DNA of 21,635 bases from Desulfobacula sp. (GTDB taxonomy: Bacteria > Desulfobacterota > Desulfobacteria > Desulfobacterales > Desulfobacteraceae), in assembly GCF_021107415.1 (NCBI RefSeq), contig NZ_JAIOSW010000161.1, positions 1 through 21,635 of the forward strand. The letters run 5' to 3'. Positions 7,246 through 14,951 of the stretch are shown piece by piece (within the stretch, counting starts at the first letter, position 1; every line of letters starts with the position of its first letter). The notes under the pieces are model-generated. The model ran no database searches and had not been told where the DNA came from. It saw only the letters and a list, made by a program, of their open reading frames with translations. The translations under genes were made by a program, and so were the position numbers.

Positions 7246-8046
7246 TTAGCTTGAGATTGATCCTGCTCGAACACCTTTTAGGTAATTCATACAAAAATCG
7301 TCATGATTTAAGAGCATGTCTGCGGTTCTGATAGTCGCCATGATTTTTTTGTCCAGAGGATCAATAATAGCGGAATCCATACCTGCAACCATCATCAGGG
7401 AGACAAAGGTTCTATTGATGACTTTTCTCTGGGGAAGTCCATATGAGATGTTGGACAGACCGCCGGTAATGTGAACATCCGGGAATTCGGCTTTGATGGA
7501 CCGGACTGCATCCAGAACCATGACACCTTTTTTGGAGTCAACACTGATGGGCTGAACCAGTGGATCCACATAGATGGAGGCTGTGGGGATGCCGATTTTG
7601 TTGAGTTCTTGAACCAGGCTTTTTGCGCGGCCCAGGATGACATCGGAAGAGCTGGGCATGCCGGTATCATCCATACAAAGTGCAATGATTTTGCACTCTT
7701 TTCCGTCAAGAAAGGGCATCATGGCATCAAATCGTTCTTTTTCCAAACTGATGGAGTTAATCATGGGGGTCTTTTCCACCATTTTGAAGGCCATTTCCAG
7801 AACAGTCGGATCAGGACTGTCCAGGGTAAGCGGCACAGCGGCAATGGGCTGGATGGTATCCAAGAGCCATTTCATATCCTCAGTTTCATGACCAATGCGG
7901 GCTCCGGCATTGACATCAATAAAGTTAGCACCTGCTTTCTTCTGTTTTTTTACATCATCAATGATATAGTCAACATCCCTTTCTGCCACGGCGGCCTGGA
8001 CAAGTTTTCTGGAGGTGTTAATTCTTTCACCTATTACTTCAAACAT
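7246..8046 (-). CDS. Methylcorrinoid:tetrahydrofolate methyltransferase (pterin-binding family)
   Basis: This 266-residue cytoplasmic enzyme should exchange a methyl group between a corrinoid protein and tetrahydrofolate, like MtgA, MtvA or AcsE. Family marks: GERINTS at residues 6-12, FIDVNAGA at 42-49, the PLTLDSPDP strand at 72-80 and GGLSNISYGLP at 195-205, all typical of the pterin-binding TIM barrel of this group rather than of dihydropteroate synthase. The length matches the single-domain enzymes and it lacks the extra domains of MetH. The ATG at 8046 has AGGAGA close upstream. It lies 29 bases after the corrinoid protein, its expected partner. In this context it most likely takes methyl groups from the corrinoid protein into the folate pool for oxidation or acetyl-CoA synthesis, though the reverse direction is chemically possible. 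Confidence 0.88.
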   Translation of the reverse strand: MFEVIGERINTSRKLVQAAVAERDVDYIIDDVKKQKKAGANFIDVNAGARIGHETEDMKWLLDTIQPIAAVPLTLDSPDPTVLEMAFKMVEKTPMINSISLEKERFDAMMPFLDGKECKIIALCMDDTGMPSSSDVILGRAKSLVQELNKIGIPTASIYVDPLVQPISVDSKKGVMVLDAVRSIKAEFPDVHITGGLSNISYGLPQRKVINRTFVSLMMVAGMDSAIIDPLDKKIMATIRTADMLLNHDDFCMNYLKGVRAGSISS

Positions 8047-8075
8047 AGTTCTTCTCCTGTGTTTATACGTCCGGC

Positions 8076-8708
8076 TTAGTTGACAAATGATTTGGCAAGT
8101 TTTGAAGCAGAACCTGCATCAGCTGCAAATCCGTCTGCTCCGATTTCATCGGCAAAAGCCTGGGTCACTGGTGCACCGCCCACAAGAATCTTAACCTGGT
8201 CTCGGAGACCGCTTTCCACGATGGCATCCACGGTTTGTTTCATCATGGGCATGGTGGTGGTTAAAAGGGCTGACAGACAAACAATCTGGGCGTTTTTTTC
8301 TTTGATCTGGGTCACAAAATCTTCCGGGGCTATATCCACCCCGATATTATGGACTTCCATGCCCGCGCTTCCCATCATCATGGCCACGAGATTTTTACCG
8401 ATATCATGGAGATCTCCCTTGACCGTGCCGATGATAACACTGGCACTGGTGGCGGACTCATCTTCTCCCAACAGGGGTTTGAGAATGGCTACGCAGTCTC
8501 CCATGGCCTTGGCTGCCATGAGGACTTCGGGGATGAACATGTCGCCGTTTTCCATTTTTTCGCCCACAATGTCCATACCTGCAATCAGGCCTTTATTGAG
8601 AATATCTCCGGCCGGAGCATTCTGGGCCAGGGCATTATTTACAAGATCTGTCAGTTTGGCATTGTCACAGGAAACAAGGGCATCTGTCATTGCATTAAAA
8701 TCTGTCAT
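8076..8708 (-). CDS. Cobalamin-binding corrinoid protein of a methyltransferase system
   Basis: A 210-residue methyl carrier related to MtgC, MtvC and MtbC. I chose the ATG at 8708 instead of the TTG at 8723, because GGAGT (8717-8721) is a ribosome-binding site for the ATG. Residues 1-85 form the helical cap domain (NKGLIAGMDIVGEKM, FIPEVLMAAKAM). The Rossmann-like B12 domain follows: GTVKGDLHDIGKNL at 94-107 contains the DxHxxG motif, with His101 as the expected lower axial cobalt ligand, then CLSALLTTTMPMM at 144-156 and VGGAPV at 177-182, the other cofactor contacts. Length and layout are complete. It should shuttle the methyl group between a substrate methyltransferase and the folate enzyme encoded immediately downstream. 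The gap of 152 bases to the kinase gene upstream may hold a promoter, but no clear one is seen. Confidence 0.92.
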   Translation of the reverse strand: MTDFNAMTDALVSCDNAKLTDLVNNALAQNAPAGDILNKGLIAGMDIVGEKMENGDMFIPEVLMAAKAMGDCVAILKPLLGEDESATSASVIIGTVKGDLHDIGKNLVAMMMGSAGMEVHNIGVDIAPEDFVTQIKEKNAQIVCLSALLTTTMPMMKQTVDAIVESGLRDQVKILVGGAPVTQAFADEIGADGFAADAGSASKLAKSFVN

Positions 8709-8810
8709 TTTTTTACACTCCAATTTTTAACTATCATTATTTTTATTAAATTTAAATTTCATAAATACTATATTTCACGGGTTCCCCGATAACCTTAAAG
8801 GAAAAGGCAA

Positions 8811-8825
8811 ATGACAGCACGTCAT
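8811..8825. repeat. Short inverted repeat upstream of the corrinoid protein gene
   Basis: ATGAC (8811-8815) and GTCAT (8821-8825) form a perfect 5-base inverted repeat around AGCAC, in the gap between the glycerate kinase stop and the corrinoid gene. It could be a protein-binding site. A second tiny stem (CGGG 8778-8781, CCCG 8785-8788) lies nearby. Neither has a T-run, and both could be chance. Confidence 0.25.
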
Positions 8826-8860
8826 ATACGTATCAACATAGATATAGGTGTTTAAAAGCA

Positions 8861-10228
8861 TTATTCATCGAGCAACAGTATCTGGAGATCCATCACATTG
8901 GTACGAGTAGGGCCAGTGATCAGAAGATCTCCAAGTGCTTGAAAAAATGGATAAGAATTATTGTGAACAAGGTATTTGGAAGCGGACAAACCAAAGGCAA
9001 CGGCACGTGAAGCCGTTGAACCGTCAACAAAGGCACCGGCCGCATTAGTAGGGCCATCCGTACCGTCAGTACCAGCAGATAAAAGCAGGGTTTGTGAAGC
9101 ACCCGACAGTTCAATGCCTGCAGCCAGAGCAAGCTCTGTATTCCGTCCGCCTTTACCTTTACCTTTTATTGTTACAGTGGTCTCACCGCCGGAAAGCAAA
9201 CAGGCAGGGGATGGAATCGGGCGGCCTGAAAGTCTGATTTCTTTGGCAATTGCACATAAAATTTTAGCAACCTCACTTGCCTCACCTTGGATCATGGAAG
9301 AAAGAATGAGCGGGGTAAACCCCTGACGTTTGGCTTCTTTTTCAGCTGCCGACAGTGCATCTGAAATACTTCCGATAATTTGGTTATCTACATTGACAAA
9401 TTCAGGCGCGCCAGGTTTTGGAGTTTCCTGAATCTGCCCCGCAACCCCTGCAGAAATTCGATTATAAACAGGCTTTGGAATTTTTTTCCAAAGACCATAA
9501 CGGCTAAGTATCTCCTTGCAGTCATTAAAAGATCCCGTATCTGGTGCTGTAATTCCCGACCCAATAATATCAAGATCATCACCAATGACATCGGATAATA
9601 TCAATGAAATCATACGGGCGCCGTTGGCACTCCTACACAATTGGCCCCCTTTGATCTGTGAGAGATGCTTCCGAATGGTGTTGATCTCGTGGATGGTTGC
9701 TCCGCAGTCCAATAGCAGCCGGGTGGTCTCTTGTTTGTTTTCCAGGCTGATCCCTTTGGCAGGAGCTGGGGTGAGTGCGGAACCGCCACCGGAAATCATG
9801 CATAGGATCAAATCTTCTGGGCCAGCGTTTGAGACCAATTCCAAAAGATCCTTTGTGGCATTAACGCCGTTAGCGTCAGGGATTGGATGACCGGCTTCCA
9901 AGATCCGACAGCGGCTTAAAGGAACTCCATGCCGGTATTTGCTAATCACCAGTCCGTCATGGATATGACTCCCTAAAAGCTCCTCTGCTCGTTGCGCCAT
10001 AACGGCTGAAGCTTTGCCGATACCAATCAGGTAAAGTTTGTTGATCTCTTCAAGACTATAATGGATCTTTCCTACCTGTAAATGACCGTCCGCTATTTTA
10101 AGATGTCTATTGACGCAGGCATACGGATCTACAGCTTTTATACCGGCATTAAATATGGTTTCTGCGACTTCTCTTAAATTCCGTGTAGATTCCGTCTGGC
10201 TCAAACTGTTTATCCTTTCAATATCCAT
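8861..10228 (-). CDS. gckA: Glycerate 2-kinase, MOFRL (GckA/TtuD) family
   Basis: A 455-residue cytoplasmic kinase that converts D-glycerate to 2-phosphoglycerate with ATP. The N-terminal domain (about 1-250) has the family marks LIGIGKASAVMA, the AGHPIPDANG segment and SGGGSALTPAP, a glycine-rich loop; SLILSDVIGDDLDIIGSG follows. The C-terminal MOFRL domain begins near residue 340 with CLLSGGETTVTI and continues with GKGGRNTELALA and LSAGTDGTDGPTNAAGA, near-perfect matches to the family signatures. Length is normal (about 420-450). No strong ribosome-binding site precedes the ATG at 10228. A 15-base palindrome lies about 24 bases upstream. Its place inside a transport and demethylation cluster suggests that glycerate or a hydroxy acid like it is the product being funnelled into central metabolism. 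Confidence 0.93.
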   Translation of the reverse strand: MDIERINSLSQTESTRNLREVAETIFNAGIKAVDPYACVNRHLKIADGHLQVGKIHYSLEEINKLYLIGIGKASAVMAQRAEELLGSHIHDGLVISKYRHGVPLSRCRILEAGHPIPDANGVNATKDLLELVSNAGPEDLILCMISGGGSALTPAPAKGISLENKQETTRLLLDCGATIHEINTIRKHLSQIKGGQLCRSANGARMISLILSDVIGDDLDIIGSGITAPDTGSFNDCKEILSRYGLWKKIPKPVYNRISAGVAGQIQETPKPGAPEFVNVDNQIIGSISDALSAAEKEAKRQGFTPLILSSMIQGEASEVAKILCAIAKEIRLSGRPIPSPACLLSGGETTVTIKGKGKGGRNTELALAAGIELSGASQTLLLSAGTDGTDGPTNAAGAFVDGSTASRAVAFGLSASKYLVHNNSYPFFQALGDLLITGPTRTNVMDLQILLLDE

Positions 10229-10251
10229 AACCGAAAAGCCAAAATAAATTC

Positions 10252-10266
10252 ATGCAAAATTTGCAT
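10252..10266. promoter_or_regulatory. Perfect palindrome between regulator and glycerate kinase genes
   Basis: ATGCAAA (10252-10258), one central base and TTTGCAT (10260-10266) form a perfect 7+1+7 palindrome in the 63-base gap between the XRE-cupin regulator stop and the kinase start. It is well placed to be an operator for the regulator or for another repressor. I found no second exact copy upstream of dctP or of the corrinoid gene. Confidence 0.45.
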
Positions 10267-10291
10267 TCTTTCATTTTCATAGGGACAACAA

Positions 10292-10834
10292 CTAAAATTT
10301 AGGAGGAGAAATAATCAGGTAAAACTTGCAATCATCATGACATGAATTTTGTAATTTGTGAGGGATTGAACTGTCGAAATAAAGGCTCTCGCCTACTTTC
10401 AAAGAAATCATCTCATGTTCATAGACGATTTCCATTTCTCCTTCCAGTACAATTAAACACTCCTCGCCTTCGTGGGCAAGCAGATCGCTGCTGGTGGAAC
10501 CACCCTTTTTTAGCGTACCGATATGAATTCCCATCTTTTTGTCCTGGTCGGAGTGGATAATTTGATACTCCAGTCCATCATTCGGGAATATTACCATTCG
10601 GGCATCTTTCAATTTTACTTTTTTATTTGTCGGCCCAGAGTGATCCAGTACCAGGAAAAAAAGGGGAACCTCAAGGCTGATTGCAATTTTACGTAACGTC
10701 GACAATGAGGGATCTACTTTCCCTGATTCGATTTGACTCAGCATACTGGGCGAGATGGTCGACATGCCTGCAAGTTTTCTTAATGACAGTCTTTTTTTCT
10801 CTCTGTATTCTTTAATTCGTTTGCCTTCAATCAC
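10292..10834 (-). CDS. XRE-family regulator with C-terminal cupin domain
   Basis: A 180-residue transcription regulator. Residues 7-61 are a helix-turn-helix of the XRE/Cro type (REKKRLSLRKLAGMSTIS, then PSMLSQIESGKVDPSLSTL, in which SQIESG is the usual recognition-helix signature). Residues about 105-175 are a small cupin barrel (HEGEECLIVLEGEME, GESLYFDSSIPHKLQN), which in this family senses a small metabolite. The combination is that of PuuR/SutR-like regulators, often local controllers of catabolic operons. The start is a GTG at 10834; only a weak AGG lies upstream, so the start is the least certain part. It sits between the methyltransferase and the kinase genes in the same direction, so it probably controls this cluster in response to the substrate or a product. 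Whether it represses or activates is not visible. Confidence 0.9.
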   Translation of the reverse strand: MIEGKRIKEYREKKRLSLRKLAGMSTISPSMLSQIESGKVDPSLSTLRKIAISLEVPLFFLVLDHSGPTNKKVKLKDARMVIFPNDGLEYQIIHSDQDKKMGIHIGTLKKGGSTSSDLLAHEGEECLIVLEGEMEIVYEHEMISLKVGESLYFDSSIPHKLQNSCHDDCKFYLIISPPKF

Positions 10835-10872
10835 TACCTAATATTCCCCGATACAATTATTGATTATTAATC

Positions 10873-12014
10873 CTATCCAATTGGATATTTTCCCGATTCT
10901 CTAACGGTATCATAGAGCGCCAGAACATTTTCCTCCGGTACATCGGCCTGAATGTTGTGTACTGAACAGACAATTAGCCCACCGCCAGATCCAGCGGCTT
11001 TAATCAACTGCTTCACTTCATTCTCCACATCTTTCACCTTACCCGAAGGAAGGATATGCTGAGAATCAATACCACCCCAGAAAACAATACGCCCGCCATA
11101 TTGTTTTTTTAATTTCTCTGCGTCCATTCCTTCAGCCCTAACCTGGACCGGATTCAGGATGTCTATACCGACGTCAATGAAATCTTCTATCAGACTTGAT
11201 ACAGCACCGCAAGAGTGCCAGAAAATTTTTGCGTTGGTTCTTTCTTTTATAAAACGAATCGACTTTTCCTGTCGCGGCTTGATAAATTCTCGATAGGTAT
11301 CCGGTGATATTAAGGTTGTCTTCTGGCCAGCCAAATCTCCCCCCTGAATGATAACATCCAGATACTTCCCACAAACTCCCAAAACATTATCCAATAATCT
11401 TAAATGTAATGATAATGTTTTGTCAAGTAAGGCATGAACAAATTCCTTGTCTGCAACCATATCCATGTAAAATTTATCCATGGCTCTGAGTTTCCAGGCC
11501 CTCTCATACCAGGATTCCCACGCAAAATTGCCTACCACACCATACTCATTCTCTTCGGAAAGTTGACGCGCCCGCTGCTCAATACCGTCAAGATAGCCGC
11601 TGTCATCTGGATCCGGCCAGGAGTAATTTTCCAAATCGTCTATAGTGGCGTTCCTCAAAGGGCTGTCAATCAGATTATAGTAAAGGGATGATTCAGGCAT
11701 CAGAAAGCCGCAGCCCCATTCATCCGTGACGTAAAGGCCCTTATCTGTTTGCTGGGGTTGAAAATGCCAGAAGTGAGGCTCTCCAAGGTGAACATACCGT
11801 GTATCCACCCCAAGTCGCTCCAGAACATCTTCTTCAGGCATAACATTTTGCCTTAGCCAATCGAACACCTGCCCTTCTCGCTGGATACCCATTTTTTTCA
11901 ACAGCCGATTATACGCATTTATACTTATCGTGGTGACCCAACCTCCCAGATCTAATGGAACACGATCCGGGTCTTATGGTTTAATGCTGCAATGAATCTC
12001 TCTTTACTGTTCAT
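10873..12014 (-). pseudogene. UROD-family zinc methyltransferase, frameshifted near the N-terminus
   Basis: This is a uroporphyrinogen-decarboxylase-fold protein of the corrinoid-methyltransferase branch (MtaA, CmuA and O-demethylase methyltransferases). The long frame starts only at the ATG at 11901 (342 residues) and lacks the family N-terminus. Upstream, the ATG at 12014, preceded by AAGGAG, encodes MNSKERFIAALNHK and then runs into a stop. The other frame continues with PDRVPLDLGGW and AYNRLLKKMG, exactly the missing part. One base lost around 11969-11974 explains the break; restored, the protein has 380 residues. Counting from 11901, His229-Ser-Cys231 (FWHSCG) and Cys312 match the His-X-Cys...Cys zinc site of methyl-transferring relatives, which argues against haem-pathway HemE. 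The likely role is moving a methyl group from the imported substrate to the corrinoid protein. It is called a pseudogene because of the frame break, which may be a sequencing error. Confidence 0.8.
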
Positions 12015-12038
12015 CATTTCTCCTTAATAACGATATGT

Positions 12039-13322
12039 CTATTCAAATACAATCCCGGGAAGCCAAAGAACCAGCTGCGGGAAAAAAGTAATCAATGCCA
12101 ATGAAACTAAAAGCGGGATTAAGAATGGAGTGACGGCCTTCATCACTTCAGCTACACTCAGTCCGGACAAGTCGCTGAGCACATACAGGCCCACACCAAA
12201 CGGCGGGGTCAAAAATCCGATACAGACGTTGAGAACCTCAACCACGCCCCAGTGAACAAGATCAATCTGGTATGCTGTCAAAACCGGTATAATCATCGGT
12301 GTGAATACCAGAATAATTGCACAGATATCGAAAAAGCACCCGGCAATTAAAAAAACAATATTTAATATAATCAAAACAACCCATTGCTGATCAGTGGAAG
12401 ACATGATGAAATCACGGATAAGTGCCGGCACGTTCTCCATTGTGATGATCCAGCCAAAAACCGATGCTGCCCCCATAATGACCAGGATAAGGGCCGATGT
12501 TACTGCAGAGCCAACCATCATTTTCAACAAATCTTTCAGGCGCAGGGTGCGATAAATAAAAAATGAAATGACAAATGCATAAACCACAGCCACCACTGCG
12601 GCTTCAGTTGGTGTGAAAATGCCGCTGATGATTCCACCTAAAATAATTATCGGGGTCATCAATGCCCAGGAAGATTGCTTAAAGCTCTGCCAGATTTTTT
12701 TCCAGGGGGCCCGCCTGGCATCATGGGGATAATTGCGACGAACAGCAAAATAATATATAGCAATCATAATCGTGAGACCCATTATCAAACCTGGGATGGC
12801 CCCGCCTACAAAAAGCCGTCCAACAGACTGTTCCGCTATCATTGCATAAAGGATCATTTGAATGCTTGGCGGCATTATGGGGCCTATAATGGAACTGGCT
12901 CCAGTAACTGCAACGGCAAAAGGCTTATCATATCCGGCCTTAACCATCATGGGAATTTCTATTTTTCCCAATCCGGCTGTATCAGCTGTAATTGAACCAC
13001 TCATTCCCGCAAAAATCATAGAAGCAACAACATTTACATGCCCCATGGATCCCTTGATATGCCCCACCAGAGATCTGGCTAACTTGAACATCTCATCTGT
13101 AATACGACCGGAGTTCATGATATCCGCCGCCAGGATGTATAGAGGGAGGGACAAAAGTGGAAATATCTGCAGGCTGCCTAACATTCGATGGGCTAGAATA
13201 ATAAAGGGGATAGGTTCGATAAAAAGTACATAAAAAAAACAAGACAACAACAAGGAAAATACCACCGGCACCCTTAGGGCCATTAAAACCATTAAAATTG
13301 TAATCAGAATCAAAGCATTCAT
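12039..13322 (-). CDS. dctM: TRAP transporter large permease DctM
   Basis: This is the 427-residue large membrane subunit of a tripartite (TRAP) transporter, which carries the substrate using the sodium gradient. About 12 hydrophobic segments are visible. Family marks are LSLPLYILAADIMNSG, FAGMSGSITADTAGLG, the ASSIIGPIMPPS loop and, in the second half, SGIFTPTEAAVVAVVYA and LNVCIGFLTPPFGVGLYV, which form the substrate and ion path. I set the start at the ATG at 13322, which overlaps the DctQ stop by four bases, instead of the GTG at 13331. The end is 24 bases before the start of the methyltransferase gene, so transporter and enzyme are probably on one transcript. The family is certain; the substrate is not readable from the sequence. 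Confidence 0.95.
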   Translation of the reverse strand: MNALILITILMVLMALRVPVVFSLLLSCFFYVLFIEPIPFIILAHRMLGSLQIFPLLSLPLYILAADIMNSGRITDEMFKLARSLVGHIKGSMGHVNVVASMIFAGMSGSITADTAGLGKIEIPMMVKAGYDKPFAVAVTGASSIIGPIMPPSIQMILYAMIAEQSVGRLFVGGAIPGLIMGLTIMIAIYYFAVRRNYPHDARRAPWKKIWQSFKQSSWALMTPIIILGGIISGIFTPTEAAVVAVVYAFVISFFIYRTLRLKDLLKMMVGSAVTSALILVIMGAASVFGWIITMENVPALIRDFIMSSTDQQWVVLIILNIVFLIAGCFFDICAIILVFTPMIIPVLTAYQIDLVHWGVVEVLNVCIGFLTPPFGVGLYVLSDLSGLSVAEVMKAVTPFLIPLLVSLALITFFPQLVLWLPGIVFE

Positions 13323-13831
13323 AAAACACACCCTTTGTCCCGGTCTTCCATTTCAGGGAAAGGCTCTTTATTTCGTAACAGAGAAATCAGACGCTGAATT
13401 TGGTAATAAAGCATAATGATAAAACCAGAAATCATGGCCCAACCAAACCATGATTCCTTTATCCTTAAAGCCGGTGTCGTAGAAAAGGCCAATCTACCAG
13501 TAAGTTTCCAGCTTTGGTAGATCATCACACAGAGCATAATAATCACTAAAATATCGGATAAAATTTTCATCCTCCGTGCCATTGGAGCCGGGCAATTGTC
13601 GCTAAAAAAGGTAATACATACATTTTTATCCTGACGAACAAGAATGGCGCCTCCAAGGAAGGTTATCCATATTAATCCCAGAACTGCCACCTCTTCCGAC
13701 CAGAAAAGCGGTGCACTGAACACATAGCGAAGAATAACACCAACAAATAGGATGACTACAGTAGCACCCATAATCAAACCGATGGTCCAATCCAGCAACT
13801 GTGCCAGCCTTTGGTTAATTTTATTTAACAT
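13319..13831 (-). CDS. dctQ: TRAP transporter small permease DctQ
   Basis: A 170-residue small subunit with four hydrophobic segments (about 15-40, 45-70, 85-110 and 125-150), the standard DctQ layout. The segment RYVFSAPLFWSEEVAVLGLIWITFLG matches the conserved part of the family, with the W-EE pair and the following helix. It binds DctM in the inner membrane and is needed for transport, helping to organise the complex with the periplasmic binding protein. AAGGAGG precedes the ATG at 13831 at ideal spacing. Its TGA overlaps the DctM ATG by four bases, so the two are translationally coupled. The 82-base gap to dctP upstream holds a strong hairpin that may set different expression levels. Confidence 0.9.
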   Translation of the reverse strand: MLNKINQRLAQLLDWTIGLIMGATVVILFVGVILRYVFSAPLFWSEEVAVLGLIWITFLGGAILVRQDKNVCITFFSDNCPAPMARRMKILSDILVIIMLCVMIYQSWKLTGRLAFSTTPALRIKESWFGWAMISGFIIMLYYQIQRLISLLRNKEPFPEMEDRDKGCVL

Positions 13832-13858
13832 GGGATCCCTCCTTCTTGGGTAAAATCA

Positions 13859-13886
13859 GGAGTGCAGCAGTCGTCAGCAGCACTCC
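13859..13886 (-). promoter_or_regulatory. Intercistronic hairpin between dctP and dctQ
   Basis: Arms GGAGTGC (13859-13865) and GCACTCC (13880-13886) pair perfectly. Inside, G-C pairs continue on both sides of single mismatches, so the RNA on the transcribed strand would fold into a long stem with an ACGA loop. No T-run follows, so it is not a classical terminator. Its position right after the binding-protein gene fits a 3'-end protecting or attenuating stem that makes DctP more abundant than the permeases, as known for other binding-protein operons. Confidence 0.5.
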
Positions 13887-13913
13887 CGGTTATGCATGAA
13901 CGCAGTATAGCAA

Positions 13914-14882
13914 TTATTTACTCAGTTTCTTTAACAGACCTTTAGACCATAAACCGCTTTTTTCTAACTCCTTGTGTACACTCCCTGCTTTACTGGTCCA
14001 TTTGACAGGGTCTCCATCGGTAAATTTAATACCTGCGGCTTCCATTGTCTGCTGAGCCTCAGCTTCCAAACCCTGTCCATAGCTGACAAACCAGTTGGCG
14101 CATTCCTCACTGGCCTGGGTCAGTATTTTTTGAATTTCAGGGGTCAATGTCTGCCATTTTGAATCCGATATCCAGGTCACATCATAAAGCTGCATGAAAT
14201 CCAGTTTTGTGCAATAATCCAACTGCTCGTAAAATTTTTCATCTCTAACCTGAACAATGTTATGAACCATGCCGTCTACTACTTTTTGTGAAAGAGAAAG
14301 ATAAACATCACCCCAAGCCAAAGGAACTGCAGTTGCACCAAGCCCATTCCATGAGTCAACTAAAGCCTTTGATTGCCATACCCGCAACTTGATACCATTC
14401 AATTCGTCAGGGGTTAAAATCTGTTTTTTCTGAGTCCAAAGATGGAATGCCGGCCGGAATGCAAATCCAGGCAATGTCCGGATACCGGTCTTTTTGCGGA
14501 CACGTTCACGAACTTCATCAATATAGGCATTTGTTTTCAATTCTTCACGTGAGAACATGAATGGTGTCCCAAAAATTGCATAGTCTTTATCAAATGTGTC
14601 CATGAACGACTCGGCTTCTTGAACAATATCAATCGTCCCCATGCTGAGCCCCTGAAGGAGCTCCTTGATATTCCCAAGCTGCTGGGCCGGGTAGATTTCA
14701 ATTTTTACCTTACCGCTACTTTTTTTGTCTACCAATTCTGCAAATTTTTGAGCCTTCTTATCAAGCATACCACCAGGTGCAGTGATATGGGCCAGTTTCA
14801 ATACTACTGACTCTGTAGCAAATGCAGTCCCAACACAAAAGAACATAACCCCGATGAAAGAAACCATCAATAATTTTTTCAT
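13914..14882 (-). CDS. dctP: TRAP transporter periplasmic solute-binding protein DctP
   Basis: This 322-residue periplasmic protein captures the substrate for the DctQM permease. A clear signal peptide is seen: two lysines, a hydrophobic core (LLMVSFIGVMFFCVG) and a likely cut after AFA at residue 22. The mature protein begins with VVLKLAHIT. Family marks are KKAQKFAELVDKKSSGKVKIEIYP, the LKLRVWQS-like strand (IKLRVWQSKALVDSWNGLGA), whose Arg normally binds the substrate carboxylate, then AWGDVYLSLSQKVVDGMVHN, the usual EVY..LQ.GVVDG segment. The Arg supports a carboxylate substrate. The ATG at 14882 has AGGAGG at ideal distance and a sigma70-like promoter lies upstream. It is the first gene of the transport and demethylation cluster. 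Confidence 0.93.
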   Translation of the reverse strand: MKKLLMVSFIGVMFFCVGTAFATESVVLKLAHITAPGGMLDKKAQKFAELVDKKSSGKVKIEIYPAQQLGNIKELLQGLSMGTIDIVQEAESFMDTFDKDYAIFGTPFMFSREELKTNAYIDEVRERVRKKTGIRTLPGFAFRPAFHLWTQKKQILTPDELNGIKLRVWQSKALVDSWNGLGATAVPLAWGDVYLSLSQKVVDGMVHNIVQVRDEKFYEQLDYCTKLDFMQLYDVTWISDSKWQTLTPEIQKILTQASEECANWFVSYGQGLEAEAQQTMEAAGIKFTDGDPVKWTSKAGSVHKELEKSGLWSKGLLKKLSK

Positions 14883-14922
14883 TGTACAACCTCCTTTTAA
14901 AGTGTTTATTCAAACTTTACAA

Positions 14923-14951
14923 TGTTTAGTACAATTAAATTTTATTGTCAA
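14923..14951 (-). promoter_or_regulatory. Probable sigma70 promoter of the dctPQM cluster
   Basis: On the minus strand TTGACA (14946-14951) is a perfect -35 box, followed after 17 bases by TAAACA (14923-14928), a weak -10. The start codon of dctP is about 40 bases downstream with a strong Shine-Dalgarno sequence. An imperfect inverted repeat (AAAGTGTTT and AAACTTT) lies between promoter and gene and could bind a regulator. The weak -10 would fit an activated promoter, which is inference. Confidence 0.5.

Noticed and set aside
8080..8730. Long plus-strand open frames opposite the corrinoid protein and methyltransferase genes (also 7471-8079)
   Set aside because: They mirror the codon structure of strongly supported minus-strand genes, show no protein family features, and have no ribosome-binding support.
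10873..11901. Annotation as HemE (uroporphyrinogen decarboxylase of haem synthesis)
   Set aside because: The His-X-Cys and later Cys zinc ligands and the corrinoid/folate neighbours fit methyltransferases; the HemE N-terminal RQAGR motif is absent even after restoring the frame.
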